A stretch of DNA of 64,000 nucleotides from Chrysoporthe austroafricana (Eukaryota; Ascomycota; Sordariomycetes; Diaporthales; Cryphonectriaceae): contig JYIP02000003.1 of NCBI GenBank assembly GCA_001051155.2, forward strand, positions 1,488,001-1,552,000, written 5' to 3'. The notes beneath the pieces are model-generated. The model did no database searches, was not told where the DNA came from, and saw only the letters and a program-made list of their open reading frames with translations. The stretch's first letter is position 1; every line of letters starts with the position of its first letter. A program made the position numbers and the translations under genes. Shown here piece after piece: positions 47,794-59,649 of this stretch.

Positions 47794-48946
47794 TGTGAAT
47801 AGAGAATGCCGTATACCTGGGTTTGAAGAGAAGTCGCTGGAGCGGGCTACGACGTTGGTGTCTGATACGAAGATAATCAAATATCCGCAGCAACGCGCAT
47901 TTCTTTTATATTCGGAGGTCTATGTCTGGTCTCCTACTCGCTCGTCTCGCCAACTAGTCCCCATCTCCCCAGATCTCGGCCTCACGCCGCAGTGAGTCAC
48001 AGCCTGGTGCATACCACTTGTTGCTGCCTCCTTCATCGAGGCAGGCTCTCGCATAGGACCGTTCACCTGGCCGTGCGGATCATTGGAGGTAGCCTATATG
48101 TGGAGCGTGAATGGCATGAGGACATGGGCGGCACCTGACCAGTCAGCACTAAGACTGGCAGGATTGAGGCCAACTAGTTTGCCCCCTGGCAGATCTGCAG
48201 AGGCTGCCTGCTTACACGTAAGGGGGGCTCCACGACCAACGCATCAACCTCTCTTAAACGTCGCACGTATAGAAGAGGTCTCATGCAGTAATTAGCCCGG
48301 ACTAATCTGCCTCGTAGGCCCCAGCAGATGAGCCTACCAAACACGGCCGGGACTAGAGCTAGGCCGTGCGTGAAAGACTCAGCAAGATTTTCTACATTGA
48401 CGCTCGAGGCCTGCGGGTTTATAGCCCAGGTCGAGGATCTGCACCATGCATGCGCGCATGATGTGGCAGACATGATTAAACAGCGTGAGCAGGCAACCAC
48501 CGCACCAGAGCCTCGTCGACTGAAACTGTCGTTCTGCAAGTGAGCCTCAGCTGGTCAAGGTTCACGCCCGCATGCGAGCACCTTGAGGATTCTTCATCTC
48601 TGTTTCTAGGTGACCGCTGTGGACTCTATAGCATTAGCTCTAGAATCCTAATCACGGACTCGGGAAGATGCGCGATTGAGTGGCTCAACGTCCAACTTAC
48701 GGCGGACAAGCCAGGTGGATGTTGTGAAGCTATATTCAGGCGTTCCATATCATGATATATATCAAATGTTCTTCTTCTAGTCATTTCTGTGGTTGTTGGG
48801 CCTTGAAAATCTAATACAGCCCAGCCAGATGTAAAATAGAGATAGGTCTTGCTGGGGTCCTAAAGCAGCTTCCGTCACAGTAGGTTCTCTTCAATCTCAC
48901 AAGGAATTGTTCGATTCACAGATGCCCTCGTTGCGATGATCTGTCA
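47794..48946. other. Intergenic region
   Basis: No supported gene in 1.15 kb. A plus-strand open frame at 48328-48543 is unrecognised. Promoter of the AAA+ gene should be on the left, and the 3' end of the Tle1-like gene on the right. Confidence 0.5.
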
Positions 48947-51027
48947 TCAGACGATCTTTTCCGGGCTCGCCATTTCTGGGATGCCTTCTTCCGCCAATCT
49001 CCACACATCCAACTCGCCCCTCGACAATGCCAACAGGTGGCGTTCCCAGTAGCCTACCATCGGCTCCTCAGGTAGCACGTCAACCGTTGGTCTCACCACC
49101 TTGCCGACGTTATTCTTGACGACAGCTTCCTCATCGAACACCCACTTCCAGTCACCGTCGCCGCTTCGTAAGTTGTATGTCTCACTGAGGTCATAGCCTA
49201 TTCCCTTCCTCTGCAGTTCAGCGTTCCAGAAGACTTCGTCCCTTTCTAGCTCTTCCCGCCCGATGGCGCCGCCGCGTTCCAGCCTCCACACTGGCCTCTC
49301 CTCATCGCTATCGTCCTCTAACAGCGACGGGCACGGCCACGCCCGCCTATCGTCCGTGCCCATGCCCCCCAGCCTGAGCCTCAGCCTTACACAAGAGTGC
49401 ACCCTCTCGTTCGTATTCAGCAGCGGCTCCGTCGTGTCCTCGTTGGTATCCGGATCGACTCTCATGAAGCACCCCGGCCTCCTGACAATCGTACCTGCGG
49501 CGAGCTCGATTGCACTGGTCGGCCAGCGCGTCTGCCCCAGGCCCCAGGGCCTCCCGTTGAACTTCCAGAGGTGTTCCGGTGAGCTGTGCGGGTGATGGTC
49601 CTTGCCGGTGCAGTTGGCCTGGTCGATGCGCTGGGTCGGTTTTGGTGGGGGACACGGCGTAGGTGAGAAGGCCCAGGGGATAGGAACGCGGTTCTGAAGC
49701 ATGATAGACCACATCCAGGAGGGGATGAAGATGGATGGGCTCGGGATGAAGGGGTACGGGTGGGCGGCATTGTAGCGGAGGGCGGAGTAGAAGAGCCTAG
49801 TGAGGCGGCGAGGGGAGAACTCAACGCCCAAAGGGGTGAGCTGGTCGCAGATCCCTGATATGATGATGTTGTCAGCCGGACTTGAGCTCCTGGCTGCCTG
49901 TCAGTGTGTAAGAGCGTTGAGCAAGCACTTACAGGCCAGTGCTATGCATGCGATCTGCTGGTCATACCATCCACCCCCCACGTTGGCGTGAGTCCCCGGA
50001 AACCACACCTGCTTGAGGTATGTCGTCGTGTTTCCTTCGAGGCGTTCCCACAGTGCTGGCTGGAATGAGCTTCTAGGTTCGTCCATGGCCAGTGCCTGGA
50101 AGGCATATTCAACCTTGCTCGAGATATGAGTGTTGGTGAACTTCCACGTGAAGGTGAAGTTAGTATTTCCCCTGGCAGAGACAGGGAAGGGATACTTATT
50201 CAGCTGCCGAGCCGTGGATTCCGATGACCGGTACGGGAGGTATCCCAAGTGACCCGACTGTGTCCCATACGGCGACCGCCTTGACGGTAATCAGTGTGGA
50301 ACCATCCTTGAAGGTGTTTCGAGTCCAGCGCCTCTGTATTCTGGTCAGTATGAGACTCGATAGTCTCTCGAGGGATCAAAGATCTCGTCTTGCCCTTATC
50401 AGCCAATCCCTGTACTCTTCCTTGCGCCTGTTCTCCCAGAGGATCTTGGCCTTGCCCTTCTCTCCATTGTACTTTGTGAGAAATTTAGCCGAGTCATCCA
50501 GAAAGTCCTCGTCGCTGCGGTCCTCGTCTGCCATGTTTTCGTAGTCCTCGAAAATGGAGTAAAAGCACGCCATGCCCTCGGTGTTCAACAGGCCGATTGA
50601 GGCGATGAGGTCTGCTATCGACCTCGCCGTGAACGCCCCCCGGGAGAAGCCGACCAGCACGATGTCATCACCGTCGACGTAGTTGGTGCAGATGTAGCTG
50701 TATGCCTCTCGAATGTCCTTGAGAACCGCGTCAGCCAAGTTCGCCGCGAGATGAGATGAACCCTCCTCGACGCACCGCTCCCAGGCCCATGCCGAAAGCT
50801 CCTCCCGTCAAGCGGTCCAGCCGACCTGCCGTCCCCAGGCCCGGGAGATAGTAGATGATCTGGTGGGCGCCGTCCGCACAGACTGGCTTGAGAGACCGAG
50901 AGAACCTCGTCACGTTGGTCACTGGGTTCACGTCTGGCCCGGTGGAGTTCTCCCACGTCCCGTCACAACATATAATGATCCTTTTCGACCTGGAGCTCGT
51001 GCCCCGGGGGGCTGCTGCTCGATCCAT
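48947..51027 (-). CDS. Tle1-like DUF2235 alpha/beta hydrolase (predicted phospholipase)
   Basis: Five exons (50776-51027, 50394-50717, 50200-50333, 49933-50147, 48947-49854) give a continuous 610-residue protein. The start contains KRIIICCDGTWENS, the family signature. Catalytic Ser109 is in GFSRGAF, Asp216 in VWDTVGS and His290 in FPGTHANVGGG. The same fold is used by bacterial type VI secretion phospholipase effectors (Tle1); fungal members are widespread, intracellular or of unknown location, and uncharacterised. The C-terminal domain (RPWGLGQTRW, RRPGCFMRVDPDTNED) is intact. To keep the frame, intron 2 must be GC-AG and intron 3 is best explained as AT-AC; introns 1 and 4 are GT-AG. All residues expected for hydrolysis are present. 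Confidence 0.87.
50148..50199 (-). other. Probable AT-AC intron in the Tle1-like gene
   Basis: On the minus strand the 52-nt intron starts ATAAGT and ends CTTCAC, with a perfect TACTAAC branch site about 10 nt before the end. Removal joins GGC-TCG-GCA-GCT-GA to G-TGG-AAG and restores one frame (GSAAEWKFTNTH). No GT-AG pair gives an open junction without losing conserved residues. Confidence 0.6.
50334..50393 (-). other. GC-AG intron in the Tle1-like gene
   Basis: The 60-nt intron begins GCAAGA after the codons for RDWLIR and ends AATACAG, with ACTGAC as branch site. It joins in phase to RRWTRNTFKDG. No in-frame GT donor is available near the end of the conserved exon. Confidence 0.7.
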
Positions 51028-52691
51028 TGCGGGTGACCCTTGGACAATATTCTCTGTCGCGCCTCGGGCGAGCTGCTCAGTCTTGCACAAAGGGGAAAAG
51101 CGATCGTGAGTATCGCCTGGTCGCGGCTATATGTGGGGACGACGAGCCCTCTTATCCCCAATGCTGCAAGGGCCTGGCGCGCCCTGGCATGCAGACAAGA
51201 TGCTACTGCAGGTCTAGTGACCTGTGCGCCGGCAGATTCCTCCCACCTGCACCTGTTTAGCCGTGGCTTATAACGGTCGGCTCGCCGAGAAGCACGTAAG
51301 GGTGGATAAGACGCGTCGCCGCACCGGCGCCCGGAACATATAACTCGGACTGTTGGCAGCCATGTGCTAGCATCGCGGAAGCGGACTGGCGACGGAGATG
51401 GCAACTGAAACGCCAGCGTCTTGTTTGCGGTGGTCATGCTCCCGGGTTGGTGGATCCACGCTGCGAGGGGAGTGCACGGTGGGAGGGGCTCAGGACGATC
51501 TGGCGCCGATCCCAAGCCCCACAGAGGGGGCGCCACAGGAGGGAAAGAGGGAGGCACTGGGAGGGTGAATCTGCGAGCGCCAGTTGTGGCGCTGGGTCTG
51601 GTGAGCATGCTCGATGCTGGGCTAGAGACTTCTAAAAAGAGAAGCCCTCCTGTGGACTGTTCACGGTGTGTCGGCCTAGCAAGATGAGATCACGAGTTAC
51701 ACGACACCGAGACCGCCCCCTCGGAAGCCTGAGGTAAGTTTAAGTTTTCTCTGGTCTGAAGGATGATAGCACTGGCAGCAGCATAGTCGTCCAAGGCTAT
51801 TCTGAATGTTCGGTCCGCCACAAGTCCAGTCCCAGGCCAGCGTACACTCATATACTGCGGTCGCGGCGTGTTCATAATTCCTGAAAATCGCGGAGGCTGC
51901 GTGAGGCCAGGGTTCAGGGGTGCACTCAGCAAGTAACTTGATCACCCGCTAAACCCTCGGCTGGGCATTGTCAGTCAGGATAGCGTCAACGTTTCTGGTG
52001 AATCTGCAGGCGCTAGCTGTTCTAAATAAAGGCGAGGCCAGGTGGTGAGCTAGCAAACCGTACCGCGCCGACTCCATGTCGCTGCCATCTCCTCCTCCTC
52101 GTCGCCGTCCATGTCGTCCTCGTCGTCCTCTCCTCGTCGGTGCTGACATACATGCTCGCCTCGAATCGCGAGTCGAGTGATACACGCAGAAAATGGAGGG
52201 TAAAATCAAAGGTGGGTCTGCACGGGAATGACATCACACCCTGCTCGTGTCATGGTAACAGGGATTTGCCGCAGCTGCTGTATGACCTCATCCCTCCCTC
52301 ACTGCCTGCTGGTGCCACTGCCACAGGGAAAAGGCCCATGCGCATCACATCACCCCTTCCATCCTTTTCACTGCTCCGACGAGCGAATCGAGGGACCCGT
52401 TCGATCCCATTCTGGGGGATGGCCTTCAGTGGTCTGCTTGGCTCTTCTTGGCCTGGTCAGAATTCCGTCACTGCGTGCGTCGTCTGATTCTCCCATGTCG
52501 CCTTTCTGATATTATTGTTTGATGCCCTTCCTCCGCCTCTGCTTTCCACATCACAACACAACCCAACCCACATTCTAGCAATTCTAGCACGGACTCGTGT
52601 GGGTCTCCTCCCCCAGCCGTACGGAATACCTTCACTTTTCCCCCACTTCTTCCTGCCCACGTCAACTGGACCCCGATATCTGTGGCCCAGG
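51028..52691. other. Divergent promoter region
   Basis: This 1.7-kb gap should contain the promoters of the Tle1-like gene (minus) and the polytopic membrane protein (plus). Overlapping open frames on both strands have no recognisable motif. No gene is supported. Confidence 0.5.
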
Positions 52692-54127
52692 ATGGCGAGC
52701 CATTCGGGCGACGAGCCAGCCTCGTCCACGACTCCGCCGAAAGCCGCCGGCGGAGCCACAGCAAACGGCGGAGAAGCCGAGACGGAGAAGCCGCCCCGTG
52801 CAAGCCTGCACTCGGACCTGAAGCCTAGCCGACTGGGTCGCCATTCTCTCGATGTCAGGCGTGCGCCTGCTGCTTCTAGCAATCGCAGATGGACCCCATC
52901 CGCCGTCAGCAAGGGGGAGAGATCGCACAGCGTACCGGCACTCGACCAGCATCGCCGCAGCTCCGAGCCGCAGCAGCCACCACCCGTCCATGCCCCGACC
53001 ACGACACGCACCGACAGCCAGAGGGCGGTCCGGTCCAGTACCGAGTTCGACAGGAGGTTCGATGGGCCCTTCGGTCGGCCCAGCTTGGCCATGACCCGTC
53101 GGTTCTCCAGTCACAAGGAGGAAGCCCCGGCCGGACATGGGGTGGAGACCACCGCCGGTGCGCGGAGAGCAGACGTGGGGCTTTCGACGCCAGAACTGCT
53201 CGAGCCAGAACCTCCACCATTAAATTACACCCTGCACACGCGAAAGAGGGCCATCTTCATCTTCTGGTCCTTCATCGTGTTCGACTCTGTCGTCATGCCT
53301 ATCGCCCTATACTTTGGACTCTGGTACGGCGTCGGGCCCGGAGCTAACACCTCGACGCACAAGGGCGAGGTGCTGTCGGCCAATGCTGTGTTCTCCATCG
53401 TCACCGCGGCAATAGGAGGAGCCAGCATCATCGAATACTTCCTCCGTTTCTGGAGGTTGTACAAGAAGGACAGCACCTGCCGCGTCATAGGGGCCAGGAG
53501 GTGGTATCTGGACCTCTTCCACTGGAATTACTCCCTCGCCTGGATTATCATCATGCTCGAGCTGATTGTGTAGGGCCCAGAATGAATCCGCAGCGCAACC
53601 CACAGCCATGCTGACTATGCTATAGGGGTACTTGCCAGTATTGGCCGCCGATCCGGCTCCTCTCGGTACCTCTGACCACGATGCTGTTCACGTTCGGCAC
53701 GGAGCTGCTTCTTGTCGACACTCTGCGCCTCTTCCGTGTTCCCGCACCGATCCGCATGTCCTCGATACCGAAGGGCGCCCAGCTGCGACCATGCATATAT
53801 ACGATCATCGAGGATGTGGTCGCCGTGGACGGTTCTGGTGGCACCGCTTTTCGTGAGGCCCTCAACAGGAGATACGAAGCCAGCCACGTGTTCAGGACCA
53901 TGCTCCGTCAGCTGGGCGTTTTCTGGGCTGTCGGGGCCGAGGGCATGGCAGTTGTGTGCATGATCCTCATCTTCACCGTCAGCGACGACGCTGCCTTCAG
54001 TATCGGCTGGTCGGTGCCGTTTGGATGGGCAGGTGTGTGGTCTTTGTGCACCATCTGGTACGTGAAGAGGGAGTTAAAGAAGGAGAAGGCAGCGTGGGCC
54101 GAACAGGTTGCAAAGTCCGCGGCCTAA
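52692..54127 (+). CDS. Polytopic membrane protein, fungal family of unknown function
   Basis: Two exons (52692-53569, 53626-54127) joined by a 56-nt GT-AG intron give 459 residues. The first 175 or so residues are Ser/Pro/Arg-rich and probably disordered, facing the cytosol. About six membrane segments follow, including IFWSFIVFDSVVMPIALYF, AWIIIMLELIV (just before the intron), PLTTMLFTFGTELLLVD and FWAVGAEGMAVVCMILIF. The loop after the fourth segment carries SIPKGAQLRP and EDVVAVDGSGG. I remember this layout from other ascomycetes, always uncharacterised. The in-frame ATG at 52692 is preferred; the frame is open further upstream but begins without ATG. Confidence 0.8.
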
Positions 54128-56132
54128 GTGGTTTATCTCGTTGCCTTCATGTACAACTCAACAGCAGACTTTGTTCCATGGGACTGGGGCGGCTTCTACT
54201 GTTTGTAAAGTTATGAAATGGATATGTGGTTCGGCTGTCGCTGGACATCTCATAAATGCCCCAGCCGACCGACCTTGCGCAAGGCGTCAGGAACATGCAA
54301 TTGGAGCCACAGGAAAACACATGAGTTCAAGACCCAGATGAACCTACCTATCCTCTACTTTCATTGCCGAAATATGATACCCAGTGTCTTTCCAACCATA
54401 CGGGGATATGACCGTGACACCAAGAAATATCTCCAGCGTATTCTATCGTTGCGTGCAGTTCGGAAGCCAGGTCTTCGTCGTAGTTACTCCATGGTGTGGG
54501 TCTCAGACATCCCATGACTTGAATATATGAGGTTGACGAGTGGTTCTAGCACCGTCTAGAGCTGTGTTCCGCGTAATCTACATGCAAAACCAAATCGCCA
54601 AGATCTCGAAAATTGTGCACATATTATGCGTTTTGCTAGCACTATGGTGCAAGTGCTCGCACGGCACAGGCGATGACCCTAGGAGATGCCATCAGTCTTT
54701 TCGTCTACATCATTCCTACCATCTACCATCAGCGTAATCCATGGCCTGAGCTTGTGCTAAGAAGCCTGGCCCGGTGCATCATCGTTATGCTGTGCGTCTC
54801 CTTCATATATTCCAACAGGATTCTACGTTATGAACTGCTAAAACCACTTTCTCAAACATTTTATGAGAAGCTCGCCTATATAGACCACAGGTATCCCTAG
54901 GATAGCCGGGGATTATACTGTAACCCCCTTTTGAGCGATACGATGCGCGCACCTCAGGGAAGCCTTTCGCAACCTTAGTATGCGTTGCAGCGTGTCAGCT
55001 TTCTTACGCGCTGCAAATTAATCCGAAATTGCTATCCATCTGTAAGGATGTCTACTTTACATGGAGGCTAATGACATTTTCGGCGAGCACCATGAACGTC
55101 ATTCCCAGAGTTCTAGAATATCGCCAAGACGGACATATGTCCCCGGCGTGGAAACAAAACCCATGCGCCGCATAATCATCTCCCCGGGCGGGCGGCTGGC
55201 AAGCTTGGCCATCAAGATCCACGAGGAGAGAAAGTCAATTGAATCGGAGCCGGATGGTCGGGTTGTATCCAAAAAGAGCTGTCTCCCTGCCGCCACAATG
55301 GTACGGAGGATGCGGTTTCTAAAGAGTGTTTCAATGGACTTGGCACCAGGCATCAGGCACCGCCTCCTTTCCGCGACTGTACGCTCTCGTACATAAGCGG
55401 GATATAAAGTGGACTGCCAAGACAGTTTGTTCTAAACATGACGATGCGGGAGCCTCGGTGCTGGCCCCTCTCGAGCCCCATGTTCATTATGCCCTGGCGG
55501 TGGTGGTGGTGGCCGCCCGCCCACGGCCCCCTGGGCGGCAGTCTGTTCTCTGTCGCGCGCAAAGCCACGGCGCGCGCCTTGGGGACACAACGCAGCCGCA
55601 AGGTTGCATTGCCGCCGAAGATTTGTTGAAACTGAAACAGTGGTCCAGTTGGCTGGACCTCGAGGATGGTCCCACCGGGCACAATTCGTCCAGGACGATA
55701 GGTCGGCCAGTCTCGTCAACCTTGTCGCCAAGACTTCAACATGCACCGTTCATTTCCATCATCCCACATCGACTCCTTTCGGGGCCGGCGCCCACGACGA
55801 GGCGCCCCTTGTGCCCCATGGCGAGCGCCGCCGGGAGAACTCGGTGGTAATCATTGGCGTTGGACGGCAGGCTGCAGCTGCATTACGATCTGATATAAGA
55901 ATGGCAGGTCTTCGGCGGGGAGAACCTCGCCTCTCTTCCTCCAGACCAGGTCGACATTTCTCACCACATTCATTCTTTTTTCCGAGGACGTCCCTTGAGC
56001 TCCGTTCTTTTCTCTGACACTCGCTGTATTGACTGCAGTCAGATTTGTTCATTCCGCCAGCCGGGTATCACACATTTCAGTGCTTGAAACTGTTCAGGTC
56101 CAACTCGCCTTTCCGCCACACCATCATCAAAG
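54128..56132. other. Intergenic region upstream of the LPMO gene
   Basis: Two kilobases without a gene I can support. Open frames at 55061-55396 and 55326-56017 lack recognisable motifs and are probably leader or chance frames. The last 100 bases before 56133 are pyrimidine-rich, as in many fungal leaders. Confidence 0.5.
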
Positions 56133-57426
56133 ATGCCTTCTAAAGCCCCCGCTGTTCTGGCTCTGGCCGCCGGTGCGAGCCTCGTCCAGGCTCACGGCTA
56201 CGTATCCAAGTGGACTATTGGCGGCACGGAGTTCGCCGGCTTCGACGAGCAGTGGGCTGTTGCCGCCGGTACGGACACCGGCAACGAGTTCATCGCCTGG
56301 TCCGAGTCCGCCTCTGACAACGGCTATGTCGCCCCCGACGCCTTTGGCACCTCGGACATCATCTGCCACAAGGATGCCACCAACGGACTCCTGAACAACG
56401 CCACCGTGGCTGCTGGTGGTACTGTCACTGCCACCTGGAACACCTGGCCTGACTCTGTACGTACCCCTAGAAGCATCTAATGCTTACACATGATGATGAG
56501 TGCTCTGGGAGATCCCGGCTTGATGGCGGCTCGTCCCAGAGCACCCACGCTCCTTTCGACACCCTTCTACATGTATATTCGATATGTAGTTTCCTCGCCG
56601 ATCAACAACTAACTTCCCATGTAACCAGCACCACGGACCTGTCATCACTTACATCGCTGCCGCGGATGACCCCACCACCGTCGACAAGAGTGAGTAGCTT
56701 CTTGTTCTTTACCTCCTTTCAACACTTGAGTACGTTTCTAACACCAGATAGCCACCCTCGAGTGGATCAAGATCGACGAGGGCGGCCTGGTCAGCGGTTC
56801 CAACCCGGGTACCTGGGCCAGCGACCAGCTGATCTCGAACGCTTACTCGTGGGACATCACCATCCCCTCCACTCTCAAGGCCGGCAACTACGTCCTGCGC
56901 CACGAGATTATCGCCCTCCACAGCGCCGAGAACACGGACGGCGCCCAGAACTACCCCCAGTGCGTGAACCTGGCGGTCACCGGTTCCGGCACCGAGCTGC
57001 CCAGCGGCACCCTCGGCACGTCCCTCTACACGGAGACGGACGCCGGCATTCTGTTCAACCTTGTGAGTTTGATTTCCATAGCAGAGCTCGTAGAAGGTTC
57101 TCTTGAAAAGGCAGTGCCTGGCTAACCTCCTTCTCCAGTACACCTCCTTCAGCACCTACCCTATCCCCGGCCCCACCCTGGCTTTCGCCGCCTCCTCTGC
57201 CGCCGCTTCTTCTTCAGCAGCCGTCTCCTCCTCAGCTCAGACTGTCGCCGCTGCCGCTGCTACCACCACTAGCAGCGCTCTGACCACCAGCAGCCCCCTT
57301 GCTACCAGCAGTGCCGCCGCTACGTCGTCTTCTTCCACCTCTGAAGTGGCTGCCGCGGCTACAAGCACCTCAACCGCCAAGTCCTGCAAGAAACGCCGCC
57401 ACGCTCGTGATGTAACCGTGCAGTAA
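56133..57426 (+). CDS. AA9 lytic polysaccharide monooxygenase
   Basis: Four exons (56133-56456, 56629-56689, 56752-57062, 57139-57426) give 327 residues. A 20-residue signal peptide leaves His21 as the mature N-terminus (HGYVSKW), the first histidine-brace ligand. The second ligand His109 lies in SHHGPV, and the axial Tyr site is in QNYPQC. These are the defining features of AA9 copper enzymes, which cleave cellulose or xyloglucan oxidatively with O2 or H2O2. There is no CBM1 module; instead an Ala/Ser/Thr-rich tail of about 75 residues ends in a basic Cys-containing terminus ([11 protein letters not shown]). The first intron is long (172 nt). Secreted; expression is usually induced on plant biomass. 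Confidence 0.94.
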
Positions 57427-59649
57427 GTAATGAATTGCTGGTGTGTTGAGGGGCACCGGGAGGAGGGTCTCGGTGCCGTGCATCCATCGGGTTGGGATAT
57501 GACCGTGTGATCGATTGGACCTTTTCACTTCTCGTACAATACTTCGGATCGGTACCGCTTTAGCTGTATGGCAAGATCGTTTCTTCGGACTCTTTAGTGA
57601 AATCCGACGAGGGTCTTTCCCGGCCGCACGGTGCTGTGTATCTATAGAGAAGGTGTCAATACAATGTGAAACTACATTAGAAGACCAAATCTGCGGGGTG
57701 AACTTTGATGGTATTGTATGCGCTAATTATATTCGGGGAGTTTTGGTTCAATCGTTGTTGCTTCTCGGAGTGCCTGAAGCAAATACGAATTTCAGGACCA
57801 TAAAAGTACCATACAATAGTTGGAGATCCTTGAGCTATAAGGCTCGAGTTCGGATCTATGGGTTCTGCAGATATGGCGGTCGTTCACGCTTCCCGCCTGA
57901 CAACATCATCTTCCAGCCCAGCAACCATTCCCATCCCGGTCTCGAGAGGATCAGATAATTTCTCATAAAAGGCACTTGATTCATATATCCGAGGCCACAT
58001 TTCGCATCGTCTTGGTGTTTGTCTTCCTCTAGCTAGGCCGCTGACATGGGTATCACTGATCGATCCTTGTCGACGACATTGTCTTGAGCATGAGACTACG
58101 CCTTTGGGGTTTACCTCCTATTCTAATTATTTCCTCTTAAGATTCCACACGCCATAAACTACTACCGTGGCGGTTTTCAGAGGGAAATCATCATGGCATT
58201 TTCGTCAGCTATGGAGTACCGCGAGCGCAGTCTTATCTATCAAGATTTAGGAGGGTTTGGCGTGGCCGAATGAAGGCTTGTTTAAATATAGTGGCACTTT
58301 TCACGTCGGTTGACTTCTCCACATACCATAGTATATACCTATGGTAGGTACAGTAGGTTGCGGCGTCTTGTTGATTGTACAAGACCAACAGTAGTCATTA
58401 TCCTGACACGAAAGATCCACCACGCAGCTTTACCCACTGTGCCATTGGCCTTCAGGGAGAAATATGCTGTTTGTCAGTTGTACATGTTCACAGACACCAT
58501 GTTTCCAATGTCGCCATAAAACTCACCGCTACGGATCTCCTAGAATTTTTGCTGTAGCCTAAAATCTGAGTAAAGGCTTAAGCTTTTGTCGGGTCTCAAA
58601 TGCCATCCGGGTATAGTCCCTGATCCTTCATCCAGGGGCTCCGCACACATGCCTAGTCTATAGATCATTTTCCTGCCCAAACTGATATGATTACGGTATC
58701 AGAACATTCCTGCGTGACAGGGTATTATGCGTGTCGCTTACTACGTCGGGTCCCACATATAGAGAACGGCAGCCAGATTGTGGGGGGGCAGCCGTCGCAG
58801 TGCCCGCACACCAGAGCACCGTCAGGAGAAGTAGCGGTGGGGGCGTGCAACGCCGTGGCCCTTCTGAGTTGAAGCAGACGACAGTGCCCGCCTACCACAG
58901 CTCCATCAGAAGTAGCGGTGGGAGCGAGGCAATTGCCGTCGCTCTTTTAAGCTGGGCTGAAGAAGCCGAACCAAATTGCCTTCTTATCTCAGGTCGAAGG
59001 TGGGGTCGTCATCAACAAGGGGTGTTCGGACTGACGAATGAGTTTAGCTGGTACGAGCCTCAGGATTCGCGAGCATGGATAGGATCCAATCTGAGTGCTT
59101 ACGGCTGCTTATAACGGGAAGAAAACGTGGTAGTTATCTGTTGCAACTACACTAGTTCCCTTGTCAAAATGCAGCTGGTTCCTGATGCATGGTGATCTGC
59201 AGCAGTTCAGCCCTGCTGGATCCGAAGGAGTCGCATTGCAACTACCTCCCCCTGGACCGACACTTGCCAAGGGAAAGCGTAAAGCATTGATGCTTACTGT
59301 ACCTCGGCCGGTCGACACTCGGAGCTGAGCGCTTTTGACTAGCCATCTTGCTATGTGGTTGAGCATCCTAGTACATATGTGCAGCCTTGAAGATTTTGGG
59401 AGAACGAGGGAGGGCTATCTTGACCAATACGACGTGAAGTACGGTCTTTCGATCCCAAGGTGGAGGGTGTTTGCCTGATCCTTAGGATCTGCGACGAGTG
59501 ACTGACGGAGCAGAAGTAATGTATAAGAAGCTTGGGCCTCTCCTTCATCATCCTGATGGTGCTGTTTGAAGTCCGCACAAAGTTGAAGCTCCATCATCCA
59601 TTATCTTTGACAGCAACTATCCTGTCTGTGTCTTCTTAAGGGTTCTACG
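57427..59649. other. Intergenic region with an imperfect direct repeat
   Basis: No supported gene in 2.2 kb. The open frame at 57515-57958 is not recognised. An imperfect direct repeat of about 75 bp (58798-58957) is described separately. The region is AT-richer than the flanking genes. Confidence 0.5.
58798..58957. repeat. Imperfect 75-bp direct repeat, two copies
   Basis: Copies start with CAGTGCCCGC at 58798 and 58882 (offset 84 bp) and share AAGTAGCGGTGGG and similar flanks, with scattered substitutions and a 2-bp gap. It looks like an old local duplication, not a known element. Confidence 0.65.

Noticed and set aside
48900..48925. GTTCGATTC resembling a tRNA T-loop
   Set aside because: The flanking bases do not form the T-stem and no acceptor or anticodon arms fit.
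50148..50199. U12-type (minor spliceosome) intron suggested by GTATCC near the junction
   Set aside because: Using GTATCC as donor leaves a TAA stop at the exon end, and the branch site is the U2-type TACTAAC. Most filamentous ascomycetes are not known to keep U12 splicing.
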